From the NCBI GenBank assembly GCA_041666125.1, contig JBAYHN010000072.1, positions 1-6,040 on the forward strand: a stretch of 6,040 nucleotides of DNA, read 5' to 3'. The notes below the pieces were generated by a model. The model was not told where the DNA came from and searched no databases. It saw only the letters and a program-made list of their open reading frames with translations. Positions 1 through 5,253 of this stretch are shown here, in pieces. Made by a program: the position numbers and the translations under genes. The DNA comes from JBAYHN01 sp041666125 (GTDB lineage Bacteria > Patescibacteriota > Gracilibacteria > UBA1369 > UM-FILTER-53-11). Every line of letters starts with the position of its first letter. The first letter of the stretch is position 1.

Positions 1-124
1 GTGGCAAAACATTAACTCTTTTTGTAGTGATGCCACTCTGAATTACTGCCCAGTAAGCCAAAATCAGCAGTCCGCAACTGCCCAATAAAATTAGTGAAAT
101 CTTTAAAATAAACCACTTCTTCAT
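1..124 (-). CDS. N-terminus of a membrane-anchored or exported protein (partial, runs off left edge)
   Basis: The reading frame from an ATG at 122-124 stays open to the window edge and gives 41 residues. It begins MKKWFILKISLILLGSCGLL and continues with a hydrophobic stretch to about residue 25 (ILAYWAVI), then a polar segment (QSGITTKRVNV). Two lysines followed by about 20 apolar residues is a typical signal peptide or N-terminal membrane anchor. A lipobox reading (LGSC) is possible, but the hydrophobic run continues past the cysteine, so an uncleaved anchor seems more likely. I chose this start over the frame's upstream ATG (222-224) because the membrane segment begins here, an A-rich leader (CTAAAAACAAAAATA) precedes it, and a TTTAAA/TATAAT promoter lies just upstream on this strand. 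The mature domain is outside the window, so the function cannot be read. It is transcribed away from the coiled-coil operon. Confidence 0.72.
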   Translation of the reverse strand, partial: MKKWFILKISLILLGSCGLLILAYWAVIQSGITTKRVNVLP

Positions 125-150
125 TTATTTTTGTTTTTAGTTTTCTAATA

Positions 151-179
151 ATTATACTCCAAAAAAACTTCTTTTTAAA
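151..179 (-). promoter_or_regulatory. Sigma70-type promoter of the leftward membrane protein
   Basis: Read on the minus strand, TTTAAA (174-179) is followed after 17 nt by a perfect TATAAT (151-156). The predicted transcription start is near 144, giving a leader of about 20 nt that is A/C-rich and has no Shine-Dalgarno sequence. The -10 is a full match and the -35 matches 4 of 6 consensus bases. Confidence 0.6.
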
Positions 180-226
180 GGGGTAAACACCTAAATTCCA
201 GCTGTGCCTGGCCCACCGCATCACAT

Positions 227-255
227 TTGACTTAAGGCTATAATTGTTATATAAT
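227..255 (+). promoter_or_regulatory. Strong sigma70-type promoter of the microprotein/coiled-coil operon
   Basis: TTGACT (227-232, 5 of 6 consensus) is followed after exactly 17 nt by TATAAT (250-255, 6 of 6). The expected transcription start is near 262, leaving a leader of roughly 29 nt before the ATG at 291. A second TATAAT at 239-244 sits inside the spacer but lacks a comparable -35. This is the best promoter in the window and suggests high expression of the exported proteins downstream. Confidence 0.75.
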
Positions 256-274
256 GTAAGTAGCCTAAACTAAA

Positions 275-294
275 TAACAAAAACAAATATATGG
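275..294 (+). repeat. 20-nt leader repeat, copy 1 (leader and start codon)
   Basis: TAACAAAAACAAATATATGG occurs here and again, base for base, at 430-449. Each copy ends in the ATG of a gene (291 and 446). The flanking bases do not match, so identity is limited to the translation initiation region. It contains no Shine-Dalgarno sequence. It may be an A-rich initiation enhancer or the remnant of a duplicated gene start. Confidence 0.85.
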
Positions 295-404
295 CTTATT
301 CACATCACTTTTCACGCAAAGAGCGAATCTTGGTTGTCGCTTGTGCTGCATTGTTGATCACGTTTGCTGTTGTTGGCGCCGTATTGGCAAGCACGAGCGG
401 TTAA
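291..404 (+). CDS. 37-aa single-span membrane microprotein or signal-peptide stub
   Basis: This short frame runs from ATG at 291 to TAA at 402-404 and is easily missed because of its length. It begins MAYSHHFSRKERI, a basic and polar head, then has about 20 apolar residues (LVVACAALLITFAVVGAVLA) and ends in STSG. It is essentially a signal peptide with almost no mature part; V-L-A before STSG would be a plausible signal peptidase site. The start has a strong promoter at 227-255 and the same 20-nt leader as the 541-aa gene 41 nt downstream. Its first ten residues resemble the start of that protein (MGKTHRISYK): M, H5, S8 and K10 are identical, with A/G, S/T, H/R and F/I similar. It is probably a small membrane protein co-transcribed with its neighbour, or a decayed paralogue of its N-terminus. 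I know of no family for it. Confidence 0.62.
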   Translation: MAYSHHFSRKERILVVACAALLITFAVVGAVLASTSG

Positions 405-429
405 ATTAATTAATAAATAAAATATTCTT

Positions 430-449
430 TAACAAAAACAAATATATGG
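430..449 (+). repeat. 20-nt leader repeat, copy 2
   Basis: Exact second copy of the sequence at 275-294, covering the translation start of the 541-aa gene. No independent strong promoter is visible between 405 and 430 (only weak AT-rich matches such as TATTCT), so this gene is probably read from the promoter at 227-255. Confidence 0.85.
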
Positions 450-2071
450 GGAAAACACACAGAATCTCTTATAAGGCATTGGCCTTTATGGTCGTCTCTT
501 TGGTAATCGTTGCCGGGTTTGTTGGCTTTGTGCAGGCAAATTCCGGATTTGCAGGCGTTTTGGTTGCACAGGATGATACTGCAAATCATAACAGGTACAT
601 TCAAGAGCGCACTCAAAATATAAAGGATTACACTCGTGAACTTACAGAAATTAAAAAACTCTCAAAAACGGTGAATACCACGACTGTAGATGGCTTACTT
701 AGCCAGTTTACAAGTTGTATTCAAGCTCGCCAGCTAGAGGTTGGCACTCAGGATTTTTGGAATAATGTAAATAGCACATGTAATGATTTGCAGAACAGCA
801 TAAACGACGAAATGACAGTTTTTCGTTTATTGAAAGATTGCGCACAGTCATCTAAAAATATTCAAGATCGCAAAAAGGAGAAAAAAAGTAATATTGATCG
901 TCAATTCAAAGATATTCAGAGAAATGCAAAAGGTGCGACGATTGATCTTACTGCCGTAACAACTCTCATTTCTCAAATAGATGCGGAGTTTGTTAAGGCG
1001 GACCTGCTACTTGCCGGTGCATGTACAGAAGATTCTCGTGATGCCATTCGTGACATAGAAACTAATCTAAATGATTATTTTAGAGATGCATACGATACGA
1101 TGAATGAGCTTAATAACGTTGCAAACCAAGCTCGTCAGTTGGTAGATAATACAAGGGATTATGAGAAAGATAAAAAAGCGAGATGTGAAAAGGACAAAGC
1201 TCGTGAATTGAAAAATTTGGAAAAGGAAATGGCAAGGGCAGGAAAAAAAATGACAGTTTCTCAGGAGGAATATACAACCGTGAAGGGTATTTATGATCAA
1301 ATGTGTACTACTGCACTTGGTGCAATGAAAGCCGCATTGGATGCAAAAGATATGGATGCATATAACAGTGCGAGCACGGATTTTAACGATTTGGATCGCA
1401 CATTCTGGGAGACTTTAAATGAAGTTAGGCAGGGAGTGAATGAAAAAATGCAAAAGGTTGAACAGGTGGAAAGTGCAACCAAAGAATTAAAACAATGGAG
1501 CAAAGAATTGATGAAAATGAAGAGCGAGTTAAATAAGGCAAAGAAAACATATTCGGCTGCTGCAAAGCGATATGCAAATGTTGAAGATAGAAAAGAGGCC
1601 TTGGTGGCATTTGCGGATTATGTGTCTCAGGCCGAGACATTGATTAAGCAAATAGAAACAAGTGTTGCCACTGCGGCTTCAGAAGTGCCAAATGATCCGG
1701 ATTCTTGGTGGTATGAACGCCAAGAGGAATTAAATGACATGAGAGATCAATTTAATGAAATGCAGGGCCAGGTTCAAATGATTGGACAGGTATTGAAGGG
1801 CTTAAAGCAGGTTGAATCAGGGCTAAAGGCCGCTGTTAAGGAGCGTGCTAAGGTTGCTAAGGCCACAAAAAACAATGTTGAGTTAATGGCTGCTTTGGAT
1901 GCAATCATTGCCAATGCAAACGCAACTTACAAGGAAGCTTGGAGTCTTGCAATAAGCGCTCCGGAAGATGCAATGAGCTTGATTCAATCTCTACAGAGCG
2001 TTGGTCAGGATTGGAATGACACCATAGAAGAATGGAAGAGTTCCCAGTCTTCCGCTTCAACTGGACAATAA
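446..2071 (+). CDS. Exported alpha-helical, repeat-built coiled-coil protein (541 aa)
   Basis: Residues 1-31 form a signal peptide or anchor: basic head MGKTHRISYK, hydrophobic core at about 11-29, and a V-Q-A site before N32. The rest is almost entirely predicted helix rich in Lys, Glu, Asp, Gln and Ala, with no other membrane segment. By eye it divides into about five degenerate units of 85-110 residues, starting near 51, 136, 229, 332 and 445. Each unit has a Lys/Glu-rich helix, a helix resembling LxxFxxxVxxA, and a close with an acidic turn and an aromatic-containing helix (DFWNNVN, DYFRDAYDTM, RTFWETLNEV, SWWYERQEEL, QDWNDTIEEW). Six cysteines (91, 112, 132, 193, 247, 287) all lie in the N-terminal half, which would allow disulfides outside the cell. 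It is probably a surface or periplasmic structural protein. The leader is shared with the upstream microprotein and a terminator follows at 2091. I recognise no named family. Confidence 0.93.
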   Translation: MGKTHRISYKALAFMVVSLVIVAGFVGFVQANSGFAGVLVAQDDTANHNRYIQERTQNIKDYTRELTEIKKLSKTVNTTTVDGLLSQFTSCIQARQLEVGTQDFWNNVNSTCNDLQNSINDEMTVFRLLKDCAQSSKNIQDRKKEKKSNIDRQFKDIQRNAKGATIDLTAVTTLISQIDAEFVKADLLLAGACTEDSRDAIRDIETNLNDYFRDAYDTMNELNNVANQARQLVDNTRDYEKDKKARCEKDKARELKNLEKEMARAGKKMTVSQEEYTTVKGIYDQMCTTALGAMKAALDAKDMDAYNSASTDFNDLDRTFWETLNEVRQGVNEKMQKVEQVESATKELKQWSKELMKMKSELNKAKKTYSAAAKRYANVEDRKEALVAFADYVSQAETLIKQIETSVATAASEVPNDPDSWWYERQEELNDMRDQFNEMQGQVQMIGQVLKGLKQVESGLKAAVKERAKVAKATKNNVELMAALDAIIANANATYKEAWSLAISAPEDAMSLIQSLQSVGQDWNDTIEEWKSSQSSASTGQ

Positions 2072-2090
2072 ATCAAAATAAAAACAAAAG

Positions 2091-2126
2091 AAAAAGGCCC
2101 CTCGCATTAAATGCTGGGGTCTTTTT
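2091..2126. terminator. Bidirectional intrinsic terminator between convergent genes
   Basis: The sequence reads AAAAAGGCCCC, an interrupted arm with GCAT, loop TAA, ATGC, then GGGGTCTTTTT. The outer stem has 11 pairs including one G-U, and an inner 4-bp GCAT/ATGC stem is separated by a small asymmetric internal loop. The T-run on the right serves the rightward coiled-coil gene, which ends 20 nt upstream. The A-run on the left becomes a T-run on the minus strand and serves the leftward gene ending at 2144. Confidence 0.85.
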
Positions 2127-2143
2127 GCAATGCATATAAATAT

Positions 2144-2398
2144 TTATGATTCTTTTGTTGTTACGCCGTTAACTTTTCCCCTTAGGAGTCGTGCTAATTC
2201 TGCTCTATGTTGTTTTCCACTATTTTTTTCTAGCCAATATCGGACAGCTTCGCTAGTTTTAGCGCTTGTTGCTACAAATTCGCGGAATCTTGCAGTTTCT
2301 TCTTGTAAAGGTGCTTTTAACTGATCAGGCGTAACTATTCTGTCCAAACCCGTTCTGTTAGGTCCTTCTGCGTCTATGTTGCGTGATTTTAACGGCAT
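2144..2398 (-). CDS. Hypothetical protein, 84 aa
   Basis: The frame opens MPLKSRNIDAEGPNRTG and ends GKVNGVTTKES. It is soluble, charged and mostly helical in appearance from residue 23 (PDQLKAPLQEETARFREF) to about 72 (RAELARLLRGK), with no signal peptide, membrane segment, cysteine or recognisable catalytic motif. The composition looks like a real protein; the opposite-strand frame is rich in Ser/Phe/Cys and looks like a shadow. Its start lies 10 nt after the stop of the 103-aa gene, so the two are probably one transcript that ends at the hairpin at 2091-2126. The upstream sequence (AATTGAAATTTT) has no Shine-Dalgarno. I do not recognise the family and the function is unknown. Confidence 0.7.
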   Translation of the reverse strand: MPLKSRNIDAEGPNRTGLDRIVTPDQLKAPLQEETARFREFVATSAKTSEAVRYWLEKNSGKQHRAELARLLRGKVNGVTTKES

Positions 2399-2408
2399 AA
2401 AATTTCAA

Positions 2409-2720
2409 TTAAGAATTTATTTGATGATATCTACCAAATTGGTATCTAATCGTTCTTACACATGCGGCTATGTCCATTTTTGTTCGACGATTTTCGGTTT
2501 CTTTTACTTCCGAAAGTGGGCGCTGACTATCTTTTGCAAGTGCTTTTTCGTCATGATTAACTGCTGCAATGCGTTGAACTGTGCCATTCATTAAGTCTAA
2601 CAAGTCCGATGGTTGCATTGGAGCACCATCTCCTTTGGCATGTGCAAAGTAATCTACTGGAAAACCGGAAGTTGATTTTTCTAATTGCACCAATCTTTGC
2701 TCAAAAGCTTGAACATCCAT
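2409..2720 (-). CDS. Hypothetical protein, 103 aa
   Basis: The protein starts MDVQAFEQRLVQLEKSTSG and has two likely helical regions, residues 1-16 and about 37-95 (PSDLLDLMNGTVQRIAAVNH, then a Lys/Glu/Arg-rich stretch), separated by a Gly/Pro/aromatic segment (GFPVDYFAHAKGDGAP). There is one cysteine (in DIAACVRTI) and no export signal or membrane span. The leader reads AATTAAATAATTTT and lacks a Shine-Dalgarno; a weak CATAAT -10 candidate sits at 2732-2737 on this strand. It is the first of two small adjacent genes pointing left, 55 nt after the hydrolase stop. It may be co-transcribed with the hydrolase or have its own weak promoter. I recognise no family. Confidence 0.72.
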   Translation of the reverse strand: MDVQAFEQRLVQLEKSTSGFPVDYFAHAKGDGAPMQPSDLLDLMNGTVQRIAAVNHDEKALAKDSQRPLSEVKETENRRTKMDIAACVRTIRYQFGRYHQINS

Positions 2721-2775
2721 AAAATTATTTAATTATGATATGAGTGCCTATTAAATCACATATAACAGAAGATTG

Positions 2776-3327
2776 TCAATGTGCGTTAAGTAGTATTCGC
2801 TTTAGCAGTAACTCGAAAGTCAGATATCCGGAAGCTGCATTAAAATGCCCGGCGTTTTTTACCATAATTACTTTTGTCTTTAACTTCTTTGCCAATTCGC
2901 GCGCTTTTTTAATTTTCACATATGGATCATTGTTTGAATGAAAGACCGCAAACTTGCGGCAGTTTTTTAGAATTGCCCGCCAATCAAACTTTTTATTGGC
3001 AAAAGTTTCGCAAATTTCATCAAATTTATTTTCTGGAAGGCTTGCAAATCCGGCTACCAAAAAAGCTGCGTCGATTGCATGTTTTTCCATTATGCTAAGC
3101 AAAAACGGCACACTCATGCTGTGGCCAATCACAACAGAATCCGGAGCTAAATATTTTTCATATTTTTTAAAAACGCCAAGCCAACTTTTTAAATTCTGAT
3201 TTTTGCCGAGCGGAAATTTTGGAGCAAAAACTTTGTATCCGCATTTCCCCAATTCTTTTTTAAGCCAAGGAAACCAGTTTTCTTTTGGGCTTCCGTTTGC
3301 GCCGTGAATTATAAAGGCGGTTTTCAT
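2776..3327 (-). CDS. RBBP9/YdeN-family alpha/beta hydrolase (putative serine hydrolase)
   Basis: This 183-aa protein has the length and order of the RBBP9/YdeN (DUF1749-like) alpha/beta hydrolases. It opens with beta strand MKTAFIIHGANGSPKENW, where H8-G9 forms the usual HG oxyanion region. The nucleophile elbow is GHSMS with Ser70. The acid is probably Asp134 in HSNNDPYV and the base His161 in NAGHFN. The triad is therefore complete and the enzyme should be active and cytoplasmic; there is no signal peptide. Family members hydrolyse small esters in vitro, but the natural substrate is generally unknown and none can be inferred here. Such hydrolases are common in CPR genomes. The gene stops with TGA. 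It starts 26 nt after the 48-aa frame and shares its direction, so it may belong to the 3781-to-2144 transcript. The start is the first ATG of the frame and begins directly with strand beta-1. Confidence 0.9.
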   Translation of the reverse strand: MKTAFIIHGANGSPKENWFPWLKKELGKCGYKVFAPKFPLGKNQNLKSWLGVFKKYEKYLAPDSVVIGHSMSVPFLLSIMEKHAIDAAFLVAGFASLPENKFDEICETFANKKFDWRAILKNCRKFAVFHSNNDPYVKIKKARELAKKLKTKVIMVKNAGHFNAASGYLTFELLLKRILLNAH

Positions 3328-3353
3328 TGTGCATCATTAAAATACTATGAATC

Positions 3354-3500
3354 TCACTCCTCAACCACCGATTTGTGCATAATCTCCACTACAAAATCAA
3401 TAAACACATCAGGGCAGTCAAAATAAAACTCGCGCGCCGACCATGCGCCATTTTTAAATGATTTTCCTTTGCCTTCCACCCATTTTTTTATTAGAACCAC
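3354..3500 (-). CDS. Small GTG-start protein, 48 aa, overlapping the upstream gene
   Basis: Reading minus from a GTG at 3498-3500 gives 48 residues to a TGA at 3354-3356. The middle reads FKNGAWSAREFYFDCPDVF and the end IDFVVEIMHKSVVEE. The composition, with aromatic, acidic and hydrophobic residues alternating as in a folded domain, looks coding, and no other frame on either strand makes sense here. The frame is closed by TGA just upstream of the GTG, so the start must lie in the overlap with the 96-aa gene, whose TAA is at 3491-3493. A 10-nt overlap suits translational coupling. It could alternatively be the C-terminal remnant of a larger decayed gene. An A7 run at 3483-3489 lies just inside it, so a sequencing or slippage frameshift should be considered. 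No family is recognised. Confidence 0.5.
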   Translation of the reverse strand: MVLIKKWVEGKGKSFKNGAWSAREFYFDCPDVFIDFVVEIMHKSVVEE

Positions 3501-3781
3501 AAGATTTCACAGCCAGGGTATGCGGTTAGTATCGACTGTAAAGTGCGAGAAAATGTTGGAGTGGCGGTAGTGTCTTTGCTTGGCTCTATAACAAGTGTTA
3601 CTGCAGTCACTCCATAATGATGCAGACGAACGCCAGAATTTTCAGATAAATCATGTTCCAAAGAAGTTGGTAGCCGTTGTACATCTACGCCGTGAATTTC
3701 GCATCTTTTCCACGTTTCTGGTACTTCAACCGTTTGTGGTTTTACCAATCCTCTGTCTGAAAGTGCACTTTGTAGATCCAT
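3491..3781 (-). CDS. Hypothetical protein, 96 aa
   Basis: It starts MDLQSALSDRGLVKPQTVEV and ends AYPGCEILWF. A helical N-terminus is followed by likely beta-rich sequence (RLHHYGVTAVTLVIEP), a Thr/Ser-rich linker (SKDTTATPTFS) and a final helix (RTLQSILTAY). Two cysteines are present (WKRCEIHG and PGCEILWF). There is no export signal. The start at 3781 fits a minus-strand extended -10 promoter about 28 nt upstream (3809-3817), giving a leader near 20 nt without Shine-Dalgarno. It is the first gene of the leftward cluster and its stop overlaps the 48-aa frame. The opposite-strand frame across it was rejected as a shadow. Function unknown. Confidence 0.7.
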   Translation of the reverse strand: MDLQSALSDRGLVKPQTVEVPETWKRCEIHGVDVQRLPTSLEHDLSENSGVRLHHYGVTAVTLVIEPSKDTTATPTFSRTLQSILTAYPGCEILWF

Positions 3782-3808
3782 ATCTTATTGGATTATTTGT
3801 AAGAGGCC

Positions 3809-3817
3809 ATTTTATCA
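3809..3817 (-). promoter_or_regulatory. Extended -10 promoter for the leftward gene cluster
   Basis: On the minus strand the sequence is TGATAAAAT: TG, one base, then TAAAAT (5 of 6 to TATAAT). A 17-nt spacer away there is only a weak -35 (TTTAGG at 3832-3837), which is typical of extended -10 promoters. It places a transcription start near 3802, about 20 nt before the ATG at 3781. Confidence 0.5.
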
Positions 3818-3867
3818 CAGGTTTGAGGTATCCTAAATTTTGTACCGGTTTTTTACTCGTAATTTTG

Positions 3868-3876
3868 TGGTACAAT
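3868..3876 (+). promoter_or_regulatory. Extended -10 promoter for the kinase-like gene
   Basis: TG-G-TACAAT: TG at 3868-3869 and TACAAT at 3871-3876 (5 of 6). There is no good -35, only a T-run about 17 nt upstream. The predicted transcription start is near 3883, only about 6 nt before the ATG at 3889, so the mRNA would be nearly leaderless. This supports the internal ATG as the true start. Confidence 0.55.
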
Positions 3877-3888
3877 TCAGCGCCGGAT

Positions 3889-4533
3889 ATGGCACTCACT
3901 AGTTTTGAACAAAGATACTTATCTAATTTTCCAGATATTGATCCTGCGGAAATTGGAGGAATTGTCGGCAGTGGCGCAGAACACCGTGTGCATAGATACA
4001 ATGGTGGGCAAGTTTTAAAAATTCCAAGGCCACTGGCTAGGCCATATTTGTCACCGCCGGGTGTGGTCGCTCGCGATGCGGAGCTCATGATGAGGCACTT
4101 TCCGGAACATTCTCTGCCAACAAGTGTGCATAGGGATAGGAAGGATGAAAGGTACGTTGTTGTGCAAGATAGGGAGAGGTTGTCTAATTTAACGCCAAAG
4201 GCGCAGCCGGAACTTAGGCAGCAACTTGAGGACATTGTTCGTCGCAACAGGGAAATGATTAGAAGGTACGGAATTTCCTTGGATTTTGTGGGATGGGATG
4301 GTTTAAAGGAATGCCTAATTTCTTCCGTGAACAGTTCGCGCTCGCCCGCAATTTCAAATTTATGCGTTGCCGGTGGAGAAGAAAGAAGGATCATTATGCC
4401 CGATACTTCAATGATTAGCCTTAGTGAAAGCGCCGCAAGCAGAAGTGGGGTAATCCGCACATCGTTGTTTAGGGTGACGTTTTTGGTGAATCAGATGGTT
4501 ATGAGAAAGTGTTTTGGGATGGAGATAAAGTAA
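3889..4533 (+). CDS. Protein-kinase-fold protein with degenerate catalytic motifs (214 aa)
   Basis: From the ATG at 3889 the protein begins MALTSFEQRYLSNFPDIDP. A glycine-rich loop, IVGSGAEHRVHRY (residues 25-37), is followed by VLKIPRP with Lys44 as the candidate ATP-binding lysine, and Glu65 in ARDAELM may be its helix-C partner. RYVVVQDRERL (89-98) looks like the strand and hinge between lobes. The usual HxD loop is not visible; LDFVGWDG (131-138) lies about where it would be. ISNLCV (155-160) resembles the NILV strand, and IIMPDTSM puts DTS (172-174) where DFG is expected. At 214 aa it is shorter than a full kinase. This suggests a pseudokinase or a distant small-molecule kinase relative. 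I set the start here because of the promoter at 3868 and because the upstream extension would overlap the leftward 96-aa gene and looks non-coding. Specificity is unknown. Confidence 0.75.
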   Translation: MALTSFEQRYLSNFPDIDPAEIGGIVGSGAEHRVHRYNGGQVLKIPRPLARPYLSPPGVVARDAELMMRHFPEHSLPTSVHRDRKDERYVVVQDRERLSNLTPKAQPELRQQLEDIVRRNREMIRRYGISLDFVGWDGLKECLISSVNSSRSPAISNLCVAGGEERRIIMPDTSMISLSESAASRSGVIRTSLFRVTFLVNQMVMRKCFGMEIK

Positions 4534-4536
4534 GCT

Positions 4537-4794
4537 TTAACATGGAACAATTTCTCCGTGTTCTTCCACCAAAGTCAAAGCATCCGGTTGTCCATCTTTT
4601 GATTCGTCATACACTATTATCATGAGCTTATTACCTTTCCAGCCCCAGCCAACTACCGTTCCTCTTGGATGAATATCGCCTATCCCAATCCTGTTTGTAT
4701 GGCACGGACCCGAAGCGGATACAACGCTTTTCAGAATTTCAACGTCGTGTTGTCGTAACAGTTCTGCAAGATGAGGATTTTCGGATAATACCAT
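4537..4794 (-). CDS. Hypothetical protein, 85 aa
   Basis: The protein reads MVLSENPHLAELLRQHDVEI at the start, with a helical N-terminal third, then a glycine-containing beta-rich segment (RGTVVGWGWKGNKLMIIVYD) and ends HGEIVPC. The pattern of short strands with Gly/Asp turns suggests a small beta-barrel-like fold, but I can name no family. Two cysteines (GPCHTN and the C-terminal residue) are noted without further evidence of metal binding. There is no export signal. Its TAA is 3 nt from the TAA of the rightward kinase-like gene, so the two converge with no room for a terminator between them. The start lacks a Shine-Dalgarno (AAAACAATTT precedes it). It lies 70 nt after the DUF4440 gene and may share its transcript. 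Confidence 0.7.
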   Translation of the reverse strand: MVLSENPHLAELLRQHDVEILKSVVSASGPCHTNRIGIGDIHPRGTVVGWGWKGNKLMIIVYDESKDGQPDALTLVEEHGEIVPC

Positions 4795-4864
4795 AAATTG
4801 TTTTGATTAGTTAAAAGACATCAGGTTACTCCAATATTCAATTTGGAAGCAAGGTTAAGTGGGC

Positions 4865-5242
4865 TTATTCCTTTACTATCGTCCCCTGATGAAAGATGAT
4901 TTGCCAACTGTCTCCGCGCTTTTGCCAAAGTGAACAGCGCAGAGTCCAGAATTTTACGCCGGTTTTTAGATTTTCGACGGATGCTTTATAGGTCAAAAGA
5001 ACTGTATTTGGAGCGATTTCTTTGGCTTCAAAGTCGGTGGCCTCATATTTTTCATGTTCTTCACTTTTTAATGTTGGCACAGTTTTTACGAAATACTCTT
5101 TGTTAAATATTTTGCCTGCCATGCCGAACTCCACAAAATCATCAGCGAGCAGTTCATCAAATCTTTTTCCGGATTTGCGAATTTCTGGCTGTAATAGTTC
5201 AAGTTCGAGGGTTTCGATTTGTTTGGAGAGGAGGGGATTCAT
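4865..5242 (-). CDS. DUF4440 / SnoaL-like (NTF2-fold) protein, 125 aa
   Basis: From ATG at 5240-5242 the protein begins MNPLLSKQIETLELELLQPE. It follows the DUF4440 pattern of the NTF2-like fold: an N-terminal helix with LELELLQPEIRKSG, then FDELLADDFVEFGMAGKIF, a helix (NKEYFVKTVPTL), then strands TVLLTYKASVE, WTLRCSLWQKRG and finally WQIIFHQGTIVKE. The RCSLW and FHQGT signatures are typical of the family. Members are small soluble cone-shaped domains, often dimeric, that bind or turn over varied small molecules; the ligand here is not predictable. Length is normal. A longer start at 5299 exists in frame, but its extra 19 residues are not family-like and would run through the divergent promoter region, so I prefer 5242. 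Confidence 0.85.
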   Translation of the reverse strand: MNPLLSKQIETLELELLQPEIRKSGKRFDELLADDFVEFGMAGKIFNKEYFVKTVPTLKSEEHEKYEATDFEAKEIAPNTVLLTYKASVENLKTGVKFWTLRCSLWQKRGDSWQIIFHQGTIVKE

Positions 5243-5253
5243 GGGTGGGGTGT

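Noticed and set aside
82..84. Lipoprotein signal (LGSC) in the partial protein at 1-124
   Set aside because: The hydrophobic run continues for about eight residues after the cysteine, whereas mature lipoproteins usually turn polar there. An uncleaved anchor fits better, although this is not excluded.
125..224. N-terminal extension of the leftward membrane protein to an ATG at 222-224
   Set aside because: It would cross the TTTAAA/TATAAT promoter at 151-179 and put about 33 unlike residues in front of a textbook signal sequence.
1067..1640. Leftward open frames within the coiled-coil gene
   Set aside because: They are rich in Phe, Ile, Ser, Cys and His, as expected from the reverse complement of Lys/Glu/Asp-rich coding sequence.
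2130..3199. Rightward open frames opposite the small leftward genes and the hydrolase
   Set aside because: The hydrolase motifs and the charged, protein-like compositions are on the minus strand. The plus frames are Ser/Phe/Cys-rich shadows.
3595..3888. N-terminal extension of the kinase-like gene (98 extra codons)
   Set aside because: It would overlap the leftward 96-aa gene, has no fold-like pattern, and would place the extended -10 promoter at 3868 inside the coding region.
4129..4137. HRD tripeptide (kinase-like residues 81-83) as the catalytic loop
   Set aside because: It comes before the apparent hinge strand RYVVVQ and lacks the following xxxxN, so its position is wrong for a catalytic loop. 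It is probably a coincidence.
3726..4460. Long leftward open frame (244 codons) opposite the kinase-like gene
   Set aside because: Its translation is dominated by Ser, Cys, Leu and Pro without domain-like patterning. The plus-strand frame has a glycine-rich loop, a VLK motif and a promoter placed correctly, so this is its shadow.
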